A DNA stretch of 64,000 bases from CAWCDJ01 sp963796675 (GTDB lineage: Bacteria; Acidobacteriota; Terriglobia; Bryobacterales; Bryobacteraceae), in the NCBI GenBank assembly GCA_963796675.1, contig CAWCMS010000005.1, forward strand, positions 1-64,000, given 5' to 3'. A program made the position numbers and the translations under genes. Position 1 is the first letter of the stretch; every line of letters starts with the position of its first letter. The notes under the pieces were generated by a model, which had not been told where the DNA came from, did not search any database, and saw only the letters and a list, made by a program, of their open reading frames with translations. This document shows positions 7,998-16,774 of the stretch, piece by piece.

Positions 7998-8924
7998 ATG
8001 TCCGTACCTCCCCGTCTTACCCGCAGCATGCTCTTTGTTCCGGCCGGCCGCTGGCCCATGATCGAGAAGGCAGCCGCGTCCGCCGCCGACGCCGTTTGTC
8101 TCGATCTCGAAGATTCGGTCGCCCCGGCCGACAAGGCCTCGGCCCGCGCCAGCATTGTCCGAGCGTTTCGCGAACTCGATTTCGGCGCGCGCGTGCGCAT
8201 GTTCCGGATGAACGCGCTCGATACGCCCTTCGCCTACCGCGACCTGATCGAAGTGGTGGAAGGCGCGGGCGACCGCGTGGATTTAGTCATGCTGCCCAAG
8301 GCCGGCTCGCCCGGCGATGTAGCCTTTGTCGACCGGTTGCTGACGCAGATCGAACTCGACCGCGGCTTTACCACGCCGATCGGCATCGAAGCGCAGATTG
8401 AAACGGCCGCGGGATTTCTCTACGCTCGCGAGATCGCGCAGGCCTCGCCGCGCCTCGAAGGCCTGATCTTCGGACCCGGCGATTTCGCCGCTTCGATGCA
8501 GATGCCCCTGGCGTCGATCGGCGAGTTCGACCCACACGACCACGCCTATCCCGGCCACCGCTGGCACGCCGTCATGCAGGCCATCGTGGCCGCCGCCCGT
8601 GCCAACGGCCTGCGCGCCATGGACGGACCATTCGCAGCTTTCCGCGACGGCGAAGGCTTCGAACGTTCGGCCCGGATCGCGCGCGGCCTGGGCTTCGACG
8701 GCAAGCAGTGCATTCACCCCGCGCAACTGGATGCCGCCAACCGGATCTTCGCTCCCGAAGCGGCCGAAGTGGAGCACGCCCGCCGCGTCGTAGAGGCCTA
8801 CGAGCAATCCGTCTCCGAAGGCCGGGGCGCCGCGGCTCTCGACGGACATATGATCGACGCCGCGAATATTCGAATGGCTCGCGTCATCCTCGACAAATGG
8901 CGGCGCGCCGTAAAACCGGCATAA
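7998..8924 (+). CDS. HpcH/HpaI aldolase / citrate lyase beta-like (malyl/citramalyl-CoA lyase family)
   Basis: 308 residues starting with ATG directly after the CoA-transferase stop. Motifs of the CitE family are clear: RSMLFVPAGR at the N-terminus, VCLDLEDSV (metal-side acidic pair), IGIEAQIETAAG with the conserved Glu, FGPGDFAASM with the conserved Asp, and GKQCIHPAQ. These enzymes cleave (or form) malyl-CoA, methylmalyl-CoA or citramalyl-CoA to acetyl- or propionyl-CoA and a 2-oxoacid, using Mg2+. Stand-alone CitE homologues like this, without citrate lyase alpha and gamma genes, usually have such roles. Confidence 0.85.
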   Translation: MSVPPRLTRSMLFVPAGRWPMIEKAAASAADAVCLDLEDSVAPADKASARASIVRAFRELDFGARVRMFRMNALDTPFAYRDLIEVVEGAGDRVDLVMLPKAGSPGDVAFVDRLLTQIELDRGFTTPIGIEAQIETAAGFLYAREIAQASPRLEGLIFGPGDFAASMQMPLASIGEFDPHDHAYPGHRWHAVMQAIVAAARANGLRAMDGPFAAFRDGEGFERSARIARGLGFDGKQCIHPAQLDAANRIFAPEAAEVEHARRVVEAYEQSVSEGRGAAALDGHMIDAANIRMARVILDKWRRAVKPA

Positions 8925-9138
8925 TTCGGTTACCCCTCCGCCCTTAACATAGATTTGACGAACTTAACGTCGCGCATCCAGTACTATCTAATCAGAACCT
9001 CGATACAGGATTTGCCTCATATCTCAATGTATAGAGGTCCAATAAGATGGTACCTAATTGAATCTTGGTCTCGGACGAGCGGGCGCAGACCCGCCGGAAC
9101 AAGATTTAAATCTAAGTTACGGGATAGGCACGAAATCG

Positions 9139-9390
9139 ATGGAGCTAACAACGGATCCCGCGGTCCTTCGGGCCGCGCTGATCGGCTATCAGCAGCAACT
9201 CGACTATATCAACGTAAAGATGGACCAACTTCGTCGTAAGTTGGTCGGAGTCCCGGCTCTCGGGATCTTCGGTGAGGTTGAGGTCGGACTGCGGAAACAT
9301 CACGTCAGTCCGGAAGGCCGGGCACGAATCGCCGCGGCGCAAAAGAAGCGCTGGGCAGCCGCGCGTAAAGCGGCGCGCGCAGCCAAGTAG
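9139..9390 (+). CDS. Small basic protein with AAAQKKRWA tail
   Basis: 83 residues from ATG 9139 (an upstream GTG/ATG frame at 9058 looks non-coding). The N-terminal half (VLRAALIGYQQQLDYINVKMDQLRRKL) is an amphipathic coiled coil. The C-terminus is HHVSPEGRARIAAAQKKRWA followed by Ala/Arg/Lys repeats. I recall this basic tail from many small acidobacterial and planctomycete proteins, where it resembles a nucleic-acid-binding hook. Function unknown. The roughly 215 bases upstream (8925-9138) are AT-richer than the surroundings and contain no gene I can see. Confidence 0.6.
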   Translation: MELTTDPAVLRAALIGYQQQLDYINVKMDQLRRKLVGVPALGIFGEVEVGLRKHHVSPEGRARIAAAQKKRWAAARKAARAAK

Positions 9391-9501
9391 CCGGGTCGGA
9401 CCAACCAAGGCCGGCTGGCCACACGCGATTGGTGCGGAACCACGTGCCGTTTCTCAGGTAAAACGGACGGAAATCGAACCCTATAAGTTTTCGGGACTGC
9501 C

Positions 9502-10407
9502 CTACTTGCGATGGAAAACGTGTGACTCTACTTCGCGCGGAGTCGGGAAGGTGCGCGAAATGTGGTCCTGCCACGTCAGCGATTCTTCGTCGGCCAGGGA
9601 CCAGAGTACCCCGACCACGGTGCAGAGGCTCAGGCAGGAACCGGCGAAACGCAGCAACCGCTGCCGCAGGTCGGGCCGGAAGCCGTCAAACGTCGTCAGC
9701 CTCAGGTGCGTCCAGCGCATGCCGGGCGTTTCCGCGCCGGCAATCGCAAAGATCCAGCCATAAGCGAACGCGATCAACAGCAGCGCTCCACCGAAGATCA
9801 TCACGGTCATGCGATTCAGCTCGACCGCGCCGCCCATCAGGAAGAATGTCGCCAGGAACAGGCCGTAGCCGATCAGCACCATGCTCCAGTCGAGCGCTCC
9901 GCCGACCGCCCGGTGCAACGAAGTCGCCACAGGCTCCTCGCAATAGATCACTGCCTCGACGGTGGTCCCGAGCGTGCGCGGCTTGGGAGGCGCGGGGGGC
10001 AGAAAGTCCAGGCGCTCCTGATTCTCGGAGACTCGCGGCGAGCGGCGAGCCGGCGGCCGGGAAGCGGTCCGCGCGGTGCCATCGGCGGCGGAAGGCTTGG
10101 CCTGGGGCCGCGGCGCCGGCTTGGATGCGGGCGCATAGGCCTCAAACGGGATCACATTCGATTGCGAGCGAACCGGGAAGAGCGAGCCTTGCACCGGCTG
10201 AGCCAAGCCCGATGGCCGGGCCGCCGGCTCACTGCGAATTTCGGGTGTCACCTGAGCGCGCGCAGACGGATGCAACTGCGGCGCGGTTGCGCCCGTCATT
10301 CTCGGCAATGAAGACGCGCCGGTCAACGTGTCCCCAGGGCGCCGTCCACAACGCCGGCAGCGATGTTCTCCTTCCGCGTTACGCGAACCGCAATATCCAC
10401 AAGTCAT
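9502..10407 (-). CDS. Zinc-ribbon and RDD-domain membrane protein
   Basis: 301 residues. The N-terminus MTCGYCGSRNAEGEHRCRRC is a two-CxxC zinc ribbon. A long Pro/Ala-rich linker (about residues 25-150) follows. The C-terminal third is an RDD domain with three membrane helices (GALDWSMVLIGYGLFLATFF; MTVMIFGGALLLIAFAYGWI; AGSCLSLCTVVGVLWSLAD) and the conserved TPGMRWTHLRL motif. RDD proteins are small membrane proteins of unclear, possibly transport-related role. It is divergent from lptD, with about 60 bases between them. Confidence 0.75.
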   Translation of the reverse strand: MTCGYCGSRNAEGEHRCRRCGRRPGDTLTGASSLPRMTGATAPQLHPSARAQVTPEIRSEPAARPSGLAQPVQGSLFPVRSQSNVIPFEAYAPASKPAPRPQAKPSAADGTARTASRPPARRSPRVSENQERLDFLPPAPPKPRTLGTTVEAVIYCEEPVATSLHRAVGGALDWSMVLIGYGLFLATFFLMGGAVELNRMTVMIFGGALLLIAFAYGWIFAIAGAETPGMRWTHLRLTTFDGFRPDLRQRLLRFAGSCLSLCTVVGVLWSLADEESLTWQDHISRTFPTPREVESHVFHRK

Positions 10408-10469
10408 TTCACACCAAGCTTTTCGAGAGGCCGCAACATTTTTCTGCAGAACTGTGTTACTTTTTCGGA

Positions 10470-12908
10470 TTGAGGCACTACTCCCGCAGTCCTCTCATTT
10501 TTCTTAGCACAAAGGTCCCGCCTTGTCACGGAAAATCTTCGAGTAATACGTATATTTCGTCTCTCAGCCTGTTGCTGCCACTCATCTTAGCAGCGACGGC
10601 AGGGGCCCAGACGATCACTACGCAGAAGGTTCCCGCTCCTGCGGTGCCTCCGAAATCGATTCCCATGGGCGAATGGAACGTGGTCGCGCCAACCCAGGAG
10701 TTCGATGGCAGCGTCTACCACCTGCGCGGGAATCCGGCCGAACTCGAAGACGGCCGAATGTTGTTCCGGGCGAACCAGATCGACTGGAACCAGGACACCG
10801 GCGACGTTCACGCCACCGGCGACGTCTTTTTCTGGAATTTCGACCAGAACCTAAAGATGTGGGCCAGCCGCGTCGATTACAATACCGACGAAGAACGCGG
10901 GAAGTTTTACGACGTCAAAGGCGAGACACAGACGAAAATCGTTGCCCGTCCGGGAGTTCTCACCAGCAATCAGCCCTATTATTTCGAGGGACAGTGGGCG
11001 GAACGCGTCGGCGAAAAATACCTGCTGTACCACGGGTGGGTGACCAATTGTAAGTTGCCGAATCCCTGGTGGCGGCTGAGGGGTCCTAAATTCGATATCA
11101 TTCCGAACGACCGCGCCATTTCCCACAACAGCACTTATGTGCTGCGCCATTTCCCGATTTTTTATACGCCCTACTTTTATCATTCGCTGGCCAAAGAGCC
11201 GCGTAAAAGCGGCTTCCTCATGCCGAACCTGGGGCACAGTTCGCAGCGAGGCGAGATGGTGGGGCTCGGCTACTTCTGGGCCATCAACCGCAGCACGGAC
11301 GTGACCTACCGGGTCCAGGACTTCACAGCCCGCGGCTTTACGCACCACGTCGACTTCCGCACCAAGCCGCGGCAGGGGTCGGATTTCGACCTGGTGCTCT
11401 ACGGCGTGCAGGATCGCGGCGTGCCGAACAGCGGTCCGCCGAAAACCAAATACAGCGGCGTGAGCATCTTCGCGGTGGGGCATTCCGATCTGGGCGACGG
11501 GTGGACCGCCATCGGACAGTTGAATTACATCACCTCGTTCCGCTTCCGGCAGGAGTGGACGGAATCCTTCAACGAGGCGATCGGATCGGAAATCCACTCG
11601 AACGGCTTCGTCAACAAGAACTGGTCGACCTACACGTTCGACATCGTGGCTGCACGCCTGGAGAACTTCGAATCCACCGAAATCCAGCAGACAGATCCGG
11701 TAACCGGGAACGTCAAGTACCTGACCAACGCCGTGATCATCCGCAAGCTGCCCGAAGCGCAGTTCTACAGCCGGGATCACGCGCTGTTTCCGAATCTTCC
11801 GATCTGGTATTCGTTCGAATCGACCGCGGGGCTGCTATACCGCTCGGCGCCGGTGTTCGACAGCAGCAACAAGCTGATCGACGAGTACGAGACCGGCAAG
11901 TTCATGAACCGGGTGAACCTGGCGCCGCACATCACCACGGCCTTTCATTGGGGCGACTGGCTGCACATCGTCCCCAGCTTCGGCATCCACGAGACTTACT
12001 ATGCCGAAGGCCAGACTCTGAACAGCCAGGGCTACTACGGCGTGGTGGGTACGAACCGCGTGCGCAGCGCCCGCGATCTTTCGGTGGACTTCGTCTTCCC
12101 CACGCTCTACCGGGTCTTCAACAAAAAGACCGTGTTCGGCGACAAGCTGAAACATGTCATCGAGCCCCGCGCCACGTACCGGTACGTGACCGGGATCGGA
12201 TCGTCCTTCAACGATTTCATCCGCTTTGACGATACGGATCTGCTCTCCAACACTAACGAACTCGAACTATCGCTCACCAACCGCATTTACGCCAAGCGCG
12301 GCAATTCAGTGCAGGAGATCTTCACCTGGGAGATCGCGCAGAAGCGCTATTTCGATCCGACCTTCGGTGGCGCCCTGATCGACGGCCAGCGGAACATTTT
12401 CGATGCCACCGCGGATCTGACCGCCTATGCGTTCCTGGTGGGGCCGCGCAGCACTTCGCCGGTGGCTTCGACCATCCGGATGAGCCCAATCACCGGGCTC
12501 GGCATCCAATGGCAGGCCGATTACGACGCGCGGTATCACGCGATTGTGGACAGTTCGTTCTCCGTGGACTACCGGTGGCAGAGATACTTCGTCTCGGCGG
12601 GAAATAACGAGGTTCACGCCAACACCCTGCTTTCGCCCTACGCCAACCAGTATCGATTTCGAGTGGGCTTCGGCGACGCCAACAAGCGCGGTTGGAATGC
12701 GGCGGTGGATGCGGTCTACGACTACCGCAAGCAGGTGATCCAGTACTCCACCACGCAGGTCACCTACAACACGGACTGTTGCGGCTTGAGCTTTCAGTAC
12801 CGGCGATACAACATCGGGATCCGCGACGAGACGCAGTATCGGATCGCGTTCAGCATCGCCAACCTGGGTTCGTTCGGAACACTGCGGAAGCAGGACCGGC
12901 TGTTTTAG
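10470..12908 (+). CDS. lptD: LPS-assembly outer membrane protein LptD
   Basis: About 812 residues. LptD (OstA) inserts lipopolysaccharide into the outer leaflet with LptE. The N-terminal beta-jellyroll is visible as repeated short strands (LRGNPAELEDGRMLFRANQI, then DVHATGDVFFW). The conserved barrel block is also visible: LRHFPIFYTPYFYHS, KSGFLMPNLGHSS, and a late Cys pair (NTDCCGLSFQYRRY) with the typical NLGSFG end. The start is uncertain: TTG 10470 gives a hydrophobic signal (SSLSLLLPLILAATAGAQ) but no clear ribosome site. The frame is open far upstream, and the first Met is inside the mature protein (10665). A small error near the start is possible. Its TAG overlaps the convergent gene's stop. 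Confidence 0.85.
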   Translation: MRHYSRSPLIFLSTKVPPCHGKSSSNTYISSLSLLLPLILAATAGAQTITTQKVPAPAVPPKSIPMGEWNVVAPTQEFDGSVYHLRGNPAELEDGRMLFRANQIDWNQDTGDVHATGDVFFWNFDQNLKMWASRVDYNTDEERGKFYDVKGETQTKIVARPGVLTSNQPYYFEGQWAERVGEKYLLYHGWVTNCKLPNPWWRLRGPKFDIIPNDRAISHNSTYVLRHFPIFYTPYFYHSLAKEPRKSGFLMPNLGHSSQRGEMVGLGYFWAINRSTDVTYRVQDFTARGFTHHVDFRTKPRQGSDFDLVLYGVQDRGVPNSGPPKTKYSGVSIFAVGHSDLGDGWTAIGQLNYITSFRFRQEWTESFNEAIGSEIHSNGFVNKNWSTYTFDIVAARLENFESTEIQQTDPVTGNVKYLTNAVIIRKLPEAQFYSRDHALFPNLPIWYSFESTAGLLYRSAPVFDSSNKLIDEYETGKFMNRVNLAPHITTAFHWGDWLHIVPSFGIHETYYAEGQTLNSQGYYGVVGTNRVRSARDLSVDFVFPTLYRVFNKKTVFGDKLKHVIEPRATYRYVTGIGSSFNDFIRFDDTDLLSNTNELELSLTNRIYAKRGNSVQEIFTWEIAQKRYFDPTFGGALIDGQRNIFDATADLTAYAFLVGPRSTSPVASTIRMSPITGLGIQWQADYDARYHAIVDSSFSVDYRWQRYFVSAGNNEVHANTLLSPYANQYRFRVGFGDANKRGWNAAVDAVYDYRKQVIQYSTTQVTYNTDCCGLSFQYRRYNIGIRDETQYRIAFSIANLGSFGTLRKQDRLF

Positions 12909-13342
12909 TGCGAAATCGCCGCGGTCTGCACGCGGCGGATATCCACCGACCCGACTTTGCCGTCCCGCACGACGAGCTCGGCGTTGCCGCCCTTGCCAAG
13001 ATAGGTCAGCGTGCGGGCGCCGTCATCCCCGGTGATCTGCAAAGTGGGCGGTCCGAAGCGCTTCAGCAGGTCCGAGTAGCTGATGCCGTCTTCGATCTTG
13101 CCGGGCTCTTCGTAATGCACCACGGGCTTCGCCGGAATGGCCGCGGACCGGGATGGGGCGGTTTTCGAAACGGTCTCGAGAGTCTTCCAGGGCTTGGCGA
13201 TCACCTTGCCGAGGCTGGCCGCGGGAGCGGCCGTGGTGGCCGCGCGGGCGGCTCCCAATCCGTAACCGACCATCGATTGTCCGGCAGCGGTACCGCCAAA
13301 CGCCGTCAGCATCAGGAAAACAACCGGAGCGAAGGATTTCAT
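12905..13342 (-). CDS. Exported small protein, BamE/SmpA-like C-terminus
   Basis: 145 residues from ATG 13342, preceded by AAGGAG at proper distance; this beats the upstream start at 13360. A signal peptide (KSFAPVVFLMLTAFGGTAAG) and an Ala/Pro-rich linker lead to a C-terminal domain ISYSDLLKRFGPPTLQITG, then GGNAELVVRDGKVGSVDI. The 'ysdLlkrFGpPt...' followed by two beta strands ending in G.V.sv is reminiscent of BamE/SmpA-type domains; that is inference. It is convergent with lptD and the two stop codons share bases (12905-12908), so both transcripts end here. Confidence 0.6.
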   Translation of the reverse strand: MKSFAPVVFLMLTAFGGTAAGQSMVGYGLGAARAATTAAPAASLGKVIAKPWKTLETVSKTAPSRSAAIPAKPVVHYEEPGKIEDGISYSDLLKRFGPPTLQITGDDGARTLTYLGKGGNAELVVRDGKVGSVDIRRVQTAAISH

Positions 13343-13408
13343 AAGTCGAACTCCTTCCACAGTCTGACGCCGGCCGGGAGCAAAGGAAATACTCTCAAAT
13401 GTTAGCGA

Positions 13409-14911
13409 TCAGCGTCCGGATTGTGCCGCCGAGGCCTTCATGGCGCGCTCGAAGGCCCAGCCGCGGATGTGGTTGATCTGCTCCTTCATGGTGCGGGAAA
13501 GCGGCACGGTTTTGGCGGCTACGCTGACCAGGTCGTGGTCGGTGAGGTCCCGTTCCGCAAGGCGCGCCTTGGTGATGGCCGAGACCACGCACTGCTCGAT
13601 TTCGGCGCCCGCCCAGCCGATGGTGAAGCTCACAAGCTGCTCGACGTTGAAGCGGGAGGCATCCACGCCGCGGCGATTGAGGTGGATGCGGAAGATCTCG
13701 ACGCGCTCTTCGTCGCCCGGCAGATCGACGAAGAAAACCTCGTCGAAGCGGCCTTTGCGGATCATTTCGGCGGGCAGGAGGTCGATGCGGTTGGCGGTGG
13801 CCGCCACGAACAGGCCGGTCGCCTTTTCCTGCATCCAGGTGAGGAAGAAGGCGAAGATGCGCCCCTGTTCCCCGCCCGATTCGGCGGAGTTGATGCCCAT
13901 CTCGATTTCGTCGAACCAGAGCACCGCGGGAGCCATCTCCTCCATCAGGCGGCAGGCCTGCACGAAAGCGCCCTCGGGCTTGCCGTGCCGGCCGGAGAAG
14001 ATTTCCACCATGTCGACGCGGTAAAGCGGCAACTCGAAATAAGACGAAATCGCCTTGACCGAGAGGCTCTTTCCGCAGCCCGGAATTCCCATGAGCAGGA
14101 GCCCTTTGGGGACGATTTCGGAGCTGAGGCTGTCGCGCATCTGGAACAGCTTGCGGCGCTCGAGGAGCCATTTCTTGAGGCCCTCGAGGCCCCCCACTTC
14201 GCCAAGCCCCGTGGCCGACGGGATGAACTCGATGACGCCGCTACGATTGACCAGCAGCCTCTTCTCTTCGAGGATGGCGGGCAGCGACTCCGGCCCGAGC
14301 CGGGGGCTCACGGCGGCCGCACGGCGCAGAGCGTAGCGGGCCTCGTCGAGCGTCAGGCCCTGGAGCGCGCCGGCGACCTGGTAAAGCAGGCCCTCTTCGG
14401 GCTGGGTGGAGGTGCGTGCCGTCTCCTCGCGGACGAAAGTGGCAAGTTCGGCGCGGTCGGGCGGGCGCAGCTCGAAATAGACCAGGCTGCGCTCAACCTC
14501 CTCGGGAACGAAGCGCACGGGCGAGGTGATGACCACGAACTTTCGCTGGTCAATGCAGTTCGTGTAGATGTCGCGCAGGCGGCGTCGGACCTCGGGCGAT
14601 TCGCGCAGAGGCTCGTGGAAATCCTTCAGGTGAAAGATAGCGGCGCCGCGATCGTGAGCGGCCACAAAGTCGAGAGCTTCGCGCGGTCCCCGGGTTCCCG
14701 GCTCGGCCACGCGGTCGTCGCGGCGCAGACCTTCGGTCAGGCTCCACGTCCAGACGGAAACAGGCTCCTTCTCCGCCATGTTGCGGGCAACTTCACTCAG
14801 GAGCCGCGAAACACGCTGCTCCTCCGAGGTCCGGATGTAAGTGAGGGGGCGTCCCGACTCGAAAATTTCGCGAATGGTTCTGGCGGCGCGGCTCGATTCA
14901 GAAACGGGCAT
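13409..14911 (-). CDS. Ycf46-like AAA+ ATPase
   Basis: 500 residues from ATG 14911. The first 240 residues match the N-terminal half of Ycf46 proteins (VWTWSLTEGL, IFHLKDFHEPL, VVITSPVRFVPEEVERSLVY). The AAA module follows: GLKKWLLERRKLF, Walker A GIPGCGKS, Walker B VLWFDEIE, sensor-1 ATANRIDLLP, arginine finger RKGRFDEVFFVDLP, and the second small domain. Ycf46 is conserved in cyanobacteria and plastids, where it has been tied to CO2 use and photosynthesis regulation; the role in heterotrophs is unknown. It is a single gene here, about 80 bases from the next. Confidence 0.8.
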   Translation of the reverse strand: MPVSESSRAARTIREIFESGRPLTYIRTSEEQRVSRLLSEVARNMAEKEPVSVWTWSLTEGLRRDDRVAEPGTRGPREALDFVAAHDRGAAIFHLKDFHEPLRESPEVRRRLRDIYTNCIDQRKFVVITSPVRFVPEEVERSLVYFELRPPDRAELATFVREETARTSTQPEEGLLYQVAGALQGLTLDEARYALRRAAAVSPRLGPESLPAILEEKRLLVNRSGVIEFIPSATGLGEVGGLEGLKKWLLERRKLFQMRDSLSSEIVPKGLLLMGIPGCGKSLSVKAISSYFELPLYRVDMVEIFSGRHGKPEGAFVQACRLMEEMAPAVLWFDEIEMGINSAESGGEQGRIFAFFLTWMQEKATGLFVAATANRIDLLPAEMIRKGRFDEVFFVDLPGDEERVEIFRIHLNRRGVDASRFNVEQLVSFTIGWAGAEIEQCVVSAITKARLAERDLTDHDLVSVAAKTVPLSRTMKEQINHIRGWAFERAMKASAAQSGR

Positions 14912-14992
14912 GGATGTTCTTATTATCAGACGCGCCGCCATAGCAAAAGGGCGAGCGCGCGCTCAGCGCATCGGGAGGCTACCGGGCCTACC

Positions 14993-16009
14993 CTAGATCA
15001 AACCGGATTCGCGGGCGAGGTGAAGCGCCTCGATCGCCGCTCCGCGGGCACCGGCGGTGTCGCCGTTGGGCATGATGTAGATCGGGATGTCGGCCTGCTC
15101 TTCGCGCTGCCCGGGCATGCCGGCGCGGGTCTCCTCGATGAACCACTGCTGGAACTCGGGACTGGTCTCGATCGCGCCGCCGCCGATGATCAGGGCATCC
15201 GGGTCGAAGGTGTTGATCATCTCGTCGAAGAAGAGGCCCATGGCGCGCGCCTGCACCCGGAAAACGTCGCGGCACAGGGCGTCGCCCTTCTCCGCCATTC
15301 CGCGGACCGCCTTGGCGGCCTGGTGCGGGTCGAGCTTCGCCAGTTCGTGACCCGGATCGCAGCGGAGGAAATAAGGCAGCAGGGTCCGCTCGATCGCGCC
15401 CAGGGAGCAGAGAGACTCGAGGTCGCCCACACGGCCGCAATTGCAATTGGGGACCATGCCTTCGATACCGGAGATGGCCTGATAGGGGATCAGCACGTGG
15501 CCCAGCTCGCCGCCGAAGCCCATGCGGCCCTTGACCACCTTGCCCTCGATGATCACGCCGCCGCCGAGGCCCGTGCCGATGATGGCCGAGATCGACGTGT
15601 GGGTGCTGTCGGCGCCGAAGATGGTGAAGTGGCCCCAGAGCGCGCCGGCGTTCCCGTCGTTGAGGTAGCAGACCGGTTTGCCGAGACGGGCGGCGAGGCC
15701 TTCGCGAATATCGAAGCCGGCCCACCTGGCGTGGACGAAATTCGTGGACCCGCGGGCGCTAAGAACCCCGGCGGCACTGGCGGGGCCGGGAGTGTCGAGT
15801 CCGACGCCGACCACGTCGGAGGGAGCAAGCCCGGCTTTCGCGACCGCGATCTTCAGGCCGTCCTGAATCTGGCTCAGGCAGACATCCGGCCCCTCCTTCG
15901 ATCGCGCGGGGTGCTCGCAGAGACCTTCGATGAGGAACTGCTCCTGGCCATTGAGCAGTGTGTAATTGATGGCGGTTCCGCCCAGATCCACTCCAGCGAC
16001 GACGTTCAT
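14993..16009 (-). CDS. ROK family glucokinase/sugar kinase
   Basis: 338 residues. VAGVDLGGTAINYTLL at the N-terminus is the phosphate-binding loop. YLNDGNAGALWGH holds the catalytic Asp (ND). GTGLGGGVIIEGKVVKGRMG and GELGH follow, then a zinc site NCNCGRVGDLESLCS, a variant of the usual C-x-C-G-x-x-G-C-x-E with the last Cys displaced. ROK kinases phosphorylate glucose, N-acetylmannosamine or related sugars; the normal length and full motif set support kinase rather than repressor (no HTH). Which sugar is unknown. Neighbouring PIG-L deacetylase does not form an obvious pathway. Confidence 0.85.
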   Translation of the reverse strand: MNVVAGVDLGGTAINYTLLNGQEQFLIEGLCEHPARSKEGPDVCLSQIQDGLKIAVAKAGLAPSDVVGVGLDTPGPASAAGVLSARGSTNFVHARWAGFDIREGLAARLGKPVCYLNDGNAGALWGHFTIFGADSTHTSISAIIGTGLGGGVIIEGKVVKGRMGFGGELGHVLIPYQAISGIEGMVPNCNCGRVGDLESLCSLGAIERTLLPYFLRCDPGHELAKLDPHQAAKAVRGMAEKGDALCRDVFRVQARAMGLFFDEMINTFDPDALIIGGGAIETSPEFQQWFIEETRAGMPGQREEQADIPIYIMPNGDTAGARGAAIEALHLARESGLI

Positions 16010-16055
16010 AGACCCCTAGAGTATCAGGGAGGCGGGAATCGGAAAAGGTGCCGAC

Positions 16056-16769
16056 TCAGGGCAGCAGGCCGCGACGGCTTTCGCGGTGGCGCAGAAAGGC
16101 CTCGGCCTGCGGAAACCCGCTCTCGGTACCGCGGAAGCGCGTCAGCTCCGTTTGCAGGGCGTACCATTTTTCCGGATGCTGCGAAGCGTGCGCGAAGCAG
16201 GCGGCGCGGCGCTGCGGTTCCACGCCGGAGATATCGACGTAGTCGCCCGGCGAGAACATCTGGGTATCTTCGGCCACCTCGTAGTAATACAGCGCCGATT
16301 TCTTCCCGCCCTCGAGCCACGCATCGAGCACCAGCAGGGAGATGGCGCGGTGGTCGCGGTGCTGGTCGACGGGCCACTGGGTGAAGACGATGTCGGGCTT
16401 CTCGGCATCGAACAGGCGGCGGAAGGCATCGTAATGCGGATTGTCCACGATCGCGCGTCCGTCGTACTGTCCGGCAAAGGCGGCGCGCGCCTTCAGGATG
16501 GCGCAGGCCTGGGCCGCCTCGGCGGTCCGCACTTCGCCGCACCGCGAGGGTTCGGCGCCGCTGCAATAGCCCTCGCCCCGATTCAGATAGAGCAGGACGA
16601 CCTCATGACCGAGAGCGGTATAGCGGGCGATGGTTCCGGCGCAGCCGCATTCGGGGTCGCCCGGATGTCCGCCGGCCACCACGACCTTCAGCTTCGTTTC
16701 GGCAGCGAAGGACCGGCTCAGCCCGAGGGCCGCGGCGGATGCAATCCATTGACGGCGGTTGATTCGCAT
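16056..16769 (-). CDS. PIG-L family deacetylase, Tat-type signal
   Basis: 237 residues from ATG 16769. The N-terminus MRINRRQWIASAAALGLS is a twin-arginine-like signal. The core matches PIG-L/LmbE: VVAGGHPGDPECGCAGTIAR (the usual AHPDDE, here HPGDPE) and DQHRDHRAIS with the zinc His-x-x-His. These zinc enzymes remove N-acetyl groups from sugars (GlcNAc-PI, bacillithiol or mycothiol precursors). The replacement of the first DD by GDP is seen in some secreted members and leaves His plus Asp available. It starts 6 bases after the end of the methyltransferase gene, so the two are likely one operon. Confidence 0.75.
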   Translation of the reverse strand: MRINRRQWIASAAALGLSRSFAAETKLKVVVAGGHPGDPECGCAGTIARYTALGHEVVLLYLNRGEGYCSGAEPSRCGEVRTAEAAQACAILKARAAFAGQYDGRAIVDNPHYDAFRRLFDAEKPDIVFTQWPVDQHRDHRAISLLVLDAWLEGGKKSALYYYEVAEDTQMFSPGDYVDISGVEPQRRAACFAHASQHPEKWYALQTELTRFRGTESGFPQAEAFLRHRESRRGLLP

Positions 16770-16774
16770 GACGT

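Noticed and set aside
9522..10469. Upstream extension of the LptD reading frame
   Set aside because: Arg/Ser-rich text antisense to the RDD-protein gene; begins before any signal peptide and is not protein-like.
13421..16384. Long plus-strand open frame (987 codons) across the AAA ATPase and ROK genes
   Set aside because: It is antisense to two well-recognised genes; high GC leaves the opposite frame free of stops. No motif or start signal supports it.
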